Source: Phaeoceros laevis
Lineage: Eukaryota > Anthocerotophyta > Anthocerotopsida > Notothyladales
DNA length: 64,000 nucleotides
Assembly (NCBI GenBank): GCA_049999765.1
Contig: JBNGIQ010009470.1
Span: 388,856 to 452,855 of the forward strand
Direction: 5' to 3'
Below the pieces are notes generated by a model. The model saw nothing but the letters and a program-made list of their open reading frames with translations. It was not told where the DNA came from and ran no database searches. This document shows, piece after piece, positions 57,502 through 64,000 of the stretch; positions within the stretch are counted from its first letter, which is position 1, and each line of letters begins with the position of its first letter. The position numbers and the translations under genes are program-made.

Positions 57502-60500
57502 TCACAAAACTTCAACGGGAAGCACACCCACCGGGTCCCCCGGTTCATCAATTGCAACAATTATCTTTTCAACAACAGCATTTGAGATGCTAGATAATTC
57601 TTCGAAATAAGTCGGGTCCCCATAGTACATGCTGTCGTTACTATCAACCTGTAGAGACAGTAATGTCATCAGATCTCTTCCTACGTGGAATATCCATGTC
57701 GAGCCCCTGCAAAACTATGTGGGGTAAACTTTGCAGACTTCTCTGACGGTAACGTGGGCAAGAAAAACTTGGCAGACTTGTCTGCGAACTTAATGCCCAA
57801 TAAAATTGTACGAATGACACACCTGGTCACTGTCAACGTGATATGGCAAAGAGTCTTGGGAAAGCGCCGCCACAGTGCACAGAATTGCACAAAAAACTTC
57901 AGTTTTCCTGCGTCCTGAAATGAGCCTGCTCAACACAAGCATTGACTTGAAGTAAGCAAAAGTTTGATCCACTTAGTCCAGAAACTTAATGCCAGAATTT
58001 CTTACGTCAGTTACCATGGGTGGCTGTCTATCACAGTCAGGAGACCTCTTAATATGTACAAAGCTCCAAGCTCAGGGTGCCCTGTTGTGACATGTTTGGT
58101 GACAAACTAAGAAATCCTTTCATGGTTACCACAAAACATGTGAAGCAAGACGGGCCGGATCACAATACCTGGAAGGACAACTAAGAAAGACAACAACTTC
58201 TGGAGAAAGGTTGGAATCCCACCACAGGAGTCTCCTGCCTTCTGTTCTGCTGTGAAGTGAACATACATCCACAGCACATTTGTAAAGCATCTTCATGTGC
58301 TGTTTTGGTACTACTAAATAACTAGTACGCGCCAACATGTACATCTCATTGCAAGAAAAAGGTCACACAGTACATTGAGCAGGAACAGCCGAAATCACTT
58401 GAGCAGCGTACTCTATAATAAAGTCTACTCACCATCCTCATTCTGTATCTCTTGTAAGCTCGTTATTGCACTCTTGACCAAACCATCAGCATGGGAGGGT
58501 AAACCATTTAACAGTGCAACCTGCAATCACGGTTACTCATTTAAGGCATTAAGCTACTTTACAGCTCTCTGCCCTCTGACAAGAAAGATCCAAAACTTAC
58601 TGTAATTTCAGAGGAACCCACCTCTGCCGTTTCAAGAAACAGATTGGCACGAGTGACAACACTGTTGAGTGAAGGTATGGTGATTTCATTGAATGTCACA
58701 CAAGCTTTTACGAACTCAGAGGTGCGATTCGTGTGGAATCCCTTTACCAGCTTCAATGCACGGACAGCGAGCGCGTTGCTCGCATGAATTACAGTTTCCT
58801 GCCATTGCAAACCAGTCACAACTGAGAGCACATACACGATGCCCTTACATGCAATAAGCATTCAGACAAGACCCAGAGTGGGATGTTTGTGCAATGATCC
58901 AAACAGGCATACACAACCCAGATTCCGACAGGCACAAATCCCTGCAGCTCTGAGGATTTTAAAGAGCGTTAAAGGACAAATCCTGTATAAAGACATTTCC
59001 TTACCCGAAGGGGATCCATGTTTGAGAACGTGGTTCGACAGTCGACTAGGAAAGAGAGGTGCTGCTCCAAGTCTCGCTCGAAGTTGACCTTTGCCAGGAA
59101 GGAAAATGTTGATAAACAGACCAGTATCAGCAACTCAGCAAGTAATGTCCAGCTTCTAACATCAATAAAAGCTTCGAACAAATAGTGGACCACCGGTTGA
59201 GTACGTAAGAAGTACCAGCTGAACAAACCGCACAATCAGCCTGGTTATCTGTCTTCGGTCATCATCACTGCTGAGACTGTCAAGGGAGTCATGTAGCACC
59301 TTAGCGAGCTCAAACACAAAATGCCTGGCCACTGGGTCGCGAAAAGTCTGATTGTTCCTGCAGGTAAGAACAAACAGATGGAGCAGAGAAGCACAAACGG
59401 TTTGAGCAAAGGTGGAGTGATTAAACTCTGCCCTGCTCTAATGCACAATGACCGTCTCTATGCATCGAGCAACAGATCACAGTGGATTATGGGAGAGTGA
59501 ACAGAAAACCAGCACATATTGTGACCTTGAAAGTGACGTCATTATTTGCTTGTAGACTGATCTACGAGTATCACCACGGAAAACATCGAGAAGCCCCACA
59601 AAGTAGTCCTGAACACGATTCCAGATGAGGCATGATGTCATACAGCGGAATTGGCAACAGCACATCCCACCCAAGTAATCACACTCAACATAGGGCCCGT
59701 CTTTGAAGTCATACTTTACAAACCAAACAACTGGACAGACAGGAGTAGGCAACCATAGCATACCATGGTTAAGAGGTGAGTCAGGTCAGTGGAATGTGTC
59801 ACCAGTTTGAATACAATTGACTCCAGTAATACAAGCACTGCATCATTGACCTCGTCCTTCTTCAGGTGTTTCATGACATCGCGAAGCATGACACTGAGCT
59901 CAACATCCTGTACCAGTGCTTCATAGTCAGTCATCCCATGGCAACTGGGCAGCAGCTACGCTAAAAGCTATTTAAGAGATGTGAAACCGGAATGTCTTTG
60001 GGTAGGCAGGTAACTGTGCAATTTTGTAGAATGTAATCCGTGAACACATCAGCTACTGACAAGTAGTCCACCAGCTCTGTGTATTTCATAACCACCTGAG
60101 AATCACAAGAAACATCGTCATACTTGTGTGCCACCAACCCAAAGGCTCGACAACATGTGATTCAGTTGAACGATTTGTAGTTCAGAGTGTTCGGTACCTT
60201 CCAGACATCATTTAAAACCGCAAGTCTCAATTCCCTTGGAGGGCTGCACTGACAGAGTTTGATGCCAAACTCTCTGTAGTTTAAGTGCTGCACGATTATA
60301 AAACGTCAAATGGCAGTACCACAACAATTGCCGGTGAGATAGGAATGGAAAACAGCTTTTTGAAGCTAAAATGAGCACCTCACCTGAGCCATCGAGAGAT
60401 CTGCAGAGCTGCGGAGAATTTTTGAAAGAGCTAAAGAATTGTTTCCAACGAAAGTGGAAGGTAATTGCTTGAGCAGGTGATGGACCACAACTGAAACTGG

Positions 60501-63106
60501 CGCCGATTCTCCTTTTGAATAAGCTCCAGACTGGCCTTCCCCAAAAACGTCAACAATCATGATCATGTCATCCTGTTCCAGCACAAAATCATTCGTCAGG
60601 TGGAACACAACCGTGATGCATAGGGAGTCCTTGCTTGCAAATGGATCTCGACACTGTTCGTATCAACCAACCTGATTTGCATGCTTGAAAATGCAGTGCA
60701 TGACCCATTCGATGGCAGGTTCAATCAGTGACATGTACAGCCGACGATCAACCCCAGCCTGCTGATCAACTTCGCCCGCAATCACTCTCCTAAAGAGGAG
60801 TAAGTAGTCATTCAGCCCGCTGATAAGATAACCTGTCCACAGGATGGATATTGTGTCATCACCTGACAGCGAAGCACAGGCACCATGGCAAGCAAAGACA
60901 GGCAATTCCAGGTTTATTTCCAGGCTTAACTAACAATCAGACTCAAGTTCTCGCTACTTCAGCATTTGAACCTCTGTTGCCTTGAGGAATAGATGCTGGT
61001 ACTGGCAATCCCAACAAGCTGATAATTGCGCCATAAGTCTTCACTGTGCTCGGGCCTGACCCCGCTAACAAAACAATACGATAGCAGAGGAAGTACATGA
61101 ACGAGACAAGAAGGGTGATGGAAGAGTGCTCAAGACATACTTCCTCTGTAGGTATGTATTCTCTCTCCGAACAGGAAGAGTGATTAGAAGATCATAACAA
61201 CCATCAACAAGAAAACAACACAGAGCTCAAACATGTGCTAGTACCTGTCTCTTGTGGCAACAAGGCTTGACCTCGTCTAGCCAAATACACATGCGCATAA
61301 GCAGCAGCCAATGGGTCGGCCAAACCCCTCATCATCTTAGTCAAACGCTGAAAGGAAGAAAGTGGAGGGTCCCTCTCCAAGAACCGTACACATCGTAAAA
61401 TAGCAATCTCCAAGTATCTGCCAGCCCCTTGTTTGCAAAATACAATCAGAACTTACTGTTTCTCCAGTCGCCATTGCGGACTAGGTTGCTAAAGCAAAAC
61501 AACAATCACTTCGTATTCATGGGGTGTCATGCAATAAATAGCTCCATACATACATGCGAGGAAGAAGCTCTCGGATGGAGCCAATCTTGTAGAACCAGTT
61601 TGCACATGTATCTTTTGCTTCCTGCCGCACTTCATCAACAGTAAAATTCACTGCACACAACCCATAAACATTCCAGTCTTACAATTGCTATGAGACAAGC
61701 TGCTGTTTCAACGAAACCAAGCATTGCTGCCTTTTCCTGCTTTTTTACTCACCAGGAAAATAGCGGACATAATTTATGGGCACTTGACTGCTAATACCTG
61801 GTAGTGAAGAGATGACATTTCCAGCTTCATCTGTCTCTGCCTTTTTCTTTATCCGATTCCAAACCAAATTACCCACGGTGTCCATGACATCTGTGACCAA
61901 CACAAACAGTGTCGGATAAAATTGAGGAACCGAGGTGTCTGACAACAGCCTTGCAACCTGCCAGCATTCAGGTACCGAGTGTTGGATATTTCACTTAAAA
62001 AAAGAAAAACCACATTTTTCATTCATGAGACTTAGGAGAATGGAAAAGTCCGCTTCATTTTGGTAGTCAGTTCATTTGCTTCAAACGTCACACATCTTCC
62101 ACTTACTTTGATAGCCAGCCTCAAGGCAGCAACCCGCTCCTCACTCAACCAAGCCTGGGCTATTTCTTCATTCAGCTCCCGCAGCCGTGTCACATATTCT
62201 TGCTGTGACATGATTTTGACATCATGACGGGCAAGGTTGTCCGGATCCTCAAGCTCCTCCAGGTGTGCAGCAGTTTGCGACTTCCCTCTACCTGCGGTTG
62301 TCAAGATGAAAGGATTTAGTTCAAGCTCAACAGACCACCTTTAGTGCAATAGATGCATGCATAAGATGGGACAGAAAAACCGGAACCAGCAACAACCTTT
62401 TGCCTCCTTCGAGATGATGTCAAAATTCTGCGAGATTGTGGTTGTCAGTCAGGAATGGCCCACATATCCCCTTGGAGGACATTAACCGAAAGGGATGGGA
62501 ACATAATACATGGCACGGATAGATGGAAAAACTCCTGTCATAAAATAGATACAGGAAAAGTGCTGACGGACTCACAACAGACACTGTGATGGTTCCTGTG
62601 GAAGTGAATCTCTGCATGATTGACACCTTGTTCCCATCCCATTCTGAAGCTGCTGCATCAGCTTGCTCATCTGATGTTGGCTTGGTGAAGCGCCTTGATG
62701 ATCTTGAGAGAGGTTGGATGTCATTTACGGATGACACATCTTGCCATGATGATGAACGAAGCGGGTCATCAAAGGTGCTCTCCTGCGGCCCTGCATCTTC
62801 CTGCTGAAAGCGAAAGGCAGGTATGAGTTAGAGCTCACTGCAGACAGGTCTATGAGACATGACAAGCAATTATAACTGCCAGAGCCCATCTCTCGAGGTT
62901 GTGGATGCTCCACTAATTGAAATCGGTGGCTTAACGATAAGGTTTCTGACCTCAAGAATGGAGAATGTCCTGAGATGTCGGCCTTTGTCTAGCTCCACTG
63001 CGCGGAGGCTTAGAGGATGTTCTGAAACCGGCTGCCTTGGAATCACACACGCAGCCTCCTCGATGGCGTACTGCCGCTTCCTGTGCAGCATCCTGAACTC
63101 TGGCAT
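57502..63106 (-). CDS. VPS35L: VPS35-like protein (VPS35L / C16orf62), Retriever complex subunit
   Basis: Scaffold of the Retriever complex, which recycles membrane proteins from endosomes with the CCC complex and WASH. Many short exons. The first, 63106-62951, encodes [20 protein letters not shown]; others include 62803-62576, about 62292-62107 ([20 protein letters not shown]), about 61960-61750 ([20 protein letters not shown]), about 61650-61560 and 61413-61240 ([20 protein letters not shown]), about 60905-60665 ([20 protein letters not shown]), about 59110-58990 ([20 protein letters not shown]) and about 58800-58600 ([20 protein letters not shown]). The last exon encodes [20 protein letters not shown] and ends at the TGA at 57502. 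The alpha-solenoid motifs match VPS35L in order. The start ATG beat an upstream GTG. Exon limits in the 58-61 kb part are approximate. Confidence 0.9.
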
Positions 63107-64000
63107 GCTGACGAACACTACTGTTTCACTTCTCCGGGATCTAGACGGGTGCTTGATGCAGTGATGCCGCTTTCGTTCTGCATTCCTTGTTGCGCCATAA
63201 ATACAAGCACCTTACTACCTGAGGACAATATTGCTTGACGAAGCTAGGATTTGGGCAGACGAATCCCTTGAGAATTCGTCAATGGCGTGTTTTGTGAGAT
63301 TGGAACAGTAAGGATGGCGAGACCAAGGTGCATGAGAGCGTTGAAGAGACTCCTGAGCATGAAAACCTTCACAGCTCGACTAAACTTCACAGCTCTACTT
63401 GTACAGCCTACAATTTCTTCCCCGAGCGCAATTGGACCCAACTTGCGAAAGCTCCCCCGTGAGCCAATATACGACAGAGAAGCTATTCTTGTGACAGTGG
63501 GTACAAAACCTGCTTTCTTCGGTCTCGCGACAGGCAGCTGCGCAGTATGCTCGAGCTCGGGAAAATAGCTGAATCTGATCATCCTATTTCAGATTCTACT
63601 CGAGCCTTCGCCCATTCATGGTTCATCAGACTTCATGTGAAACTTGTCTCACAATAGCTCCAAACTACTAAAAAACAAGGTAGACCAGTCTAGTCCTGAC
63701 TTTTGACTCGAGGCACCAAACTACTAAAACAAGAGTACCAGTACAAGAGCCAGGTAGTGGAGCCTACGAAAGCTGTGGGGCATTCCAGCCCGAACAAATG
63801 CCACCCTTTGCAGTCACAATTTTGATCTTGGATTCGTTGTTCTTTGATTGCAGGGAGCTGCTTGCCCTTACAAAGAGCCGGTGCACCAACACTGGCACAT
63901 GTGAGTTCAGGTGCCTGCCCTGTTGTAGAGCACCAGCACTTGTACAAGCCTGCAGGAGGCAGGCAAACGTAAGGCTGTCTTGCTAAAATCAGGCCTTCCT
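63107..64000. other. 5' flank of VPS35L and window end
   Basis: About 0.9 kb. One minus-strand open frame of about 110 codons (63244-63582) has no recognisable domain and no splice context. It is probably promoter and intergenic DNA. Confidence 0.45.

Noticed and set aside
63244-63582. 112-codon minus-strand frame near the window end
   Set aside because: No recognisable domain, no splice context and random-looking composition.
1-64000. CRISPR array, prokaryotic operon, prophage or rRNA/tRNA gene
   Set aside because: No regularly spaced repeats, no phage genes and no convincing tRNA or rRNA sequence were seen. Gene structure is plainly plant nuclear.

Overview
The window is nuclear DNA from a green plant. 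It holds intron-rich genes with GT-AG introns of about 60 to 600 bases. Plant-typical families include a chloroplast-type Mfd helicase, a GT37 xyloglucan-type fucosyltransferase, an RBOH NADPH oxidase, a CNGC channel, a vacuolar-type NHX antiporter and a DOMON-cytochrome b561 protein. A PIH1-domain protein of the dynein-assembly/R2TP type, short introns, about one gene per 4-5 kb and near-balanced base composition suggest a spore-bearing land plant (bryophyte or lycophyte grade) or a close streptophyte alga. The species cannot be fixed from sequence alone. Three runs of exactly 100 N (35888-35987, 47532-47631, 56740-56839) are scaffold gaps of unknown true size.

Layout. 0.3-9.4 kb: three minus-strand genes in tandem (a small unknown protein, mitochondrial HSP70, plastid-type Mfd). 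10.8-12.3 kb: DOMON/cytochrome b561, minus strand. 14.8-16.7 kb: IMPACT-like RWD protein, minus. 18.6-22.2 kb: 14-exon NHX antiporter, minus. 23.4-24.1 kb: RRM protein, minus, divergent from a very large intronless F-box gene (25.0-28.6 kb, plus). 28.9-30.5 kb: intronless GT37 fucosyltransferase, plus. 30.6-32.8 kb: PIH1-domain protein, minus, divergent from an AT-rich CNGC gene (33.7-36.9 kb, plus). 37.4-42.5 kb: a 1,328-residue protein joining an ANTH-like N-terminal region, clathrin-box-like repeats and a Raf-like kinase. 42.5-47.4 kb: gene-free. 47.4-51.4 kb: RBOH. 52.1-55.6 kb: kanadaptin-like FHA protein. 57.5-63.1 kb: VPS35L (Retriever subunit), minus.

These are mostly unrelated housekeeping and signalling genes, as expected in a plant genome, with no operon-like logic. 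Loose themes are membrane traffic (VPS35L, the ANTH-like kinase), ion transport (NHX, CNGC) and redox at membranes (RBOH, DOMON-b561). The most unusual object is the ANTH-like/clathrin-box/kinase protein. Also notable are a dispersed SINE-like repeat with a poly(A) tail, the composition shift and broken exon of the CNGC gene, an inverted-repeat element around the third gap, and a strong inverted repeat in the F-box 5' leader.

Exon limits were placed by hand from reading frame, GT/AG signals and remembered family conservation. No alignment was run.
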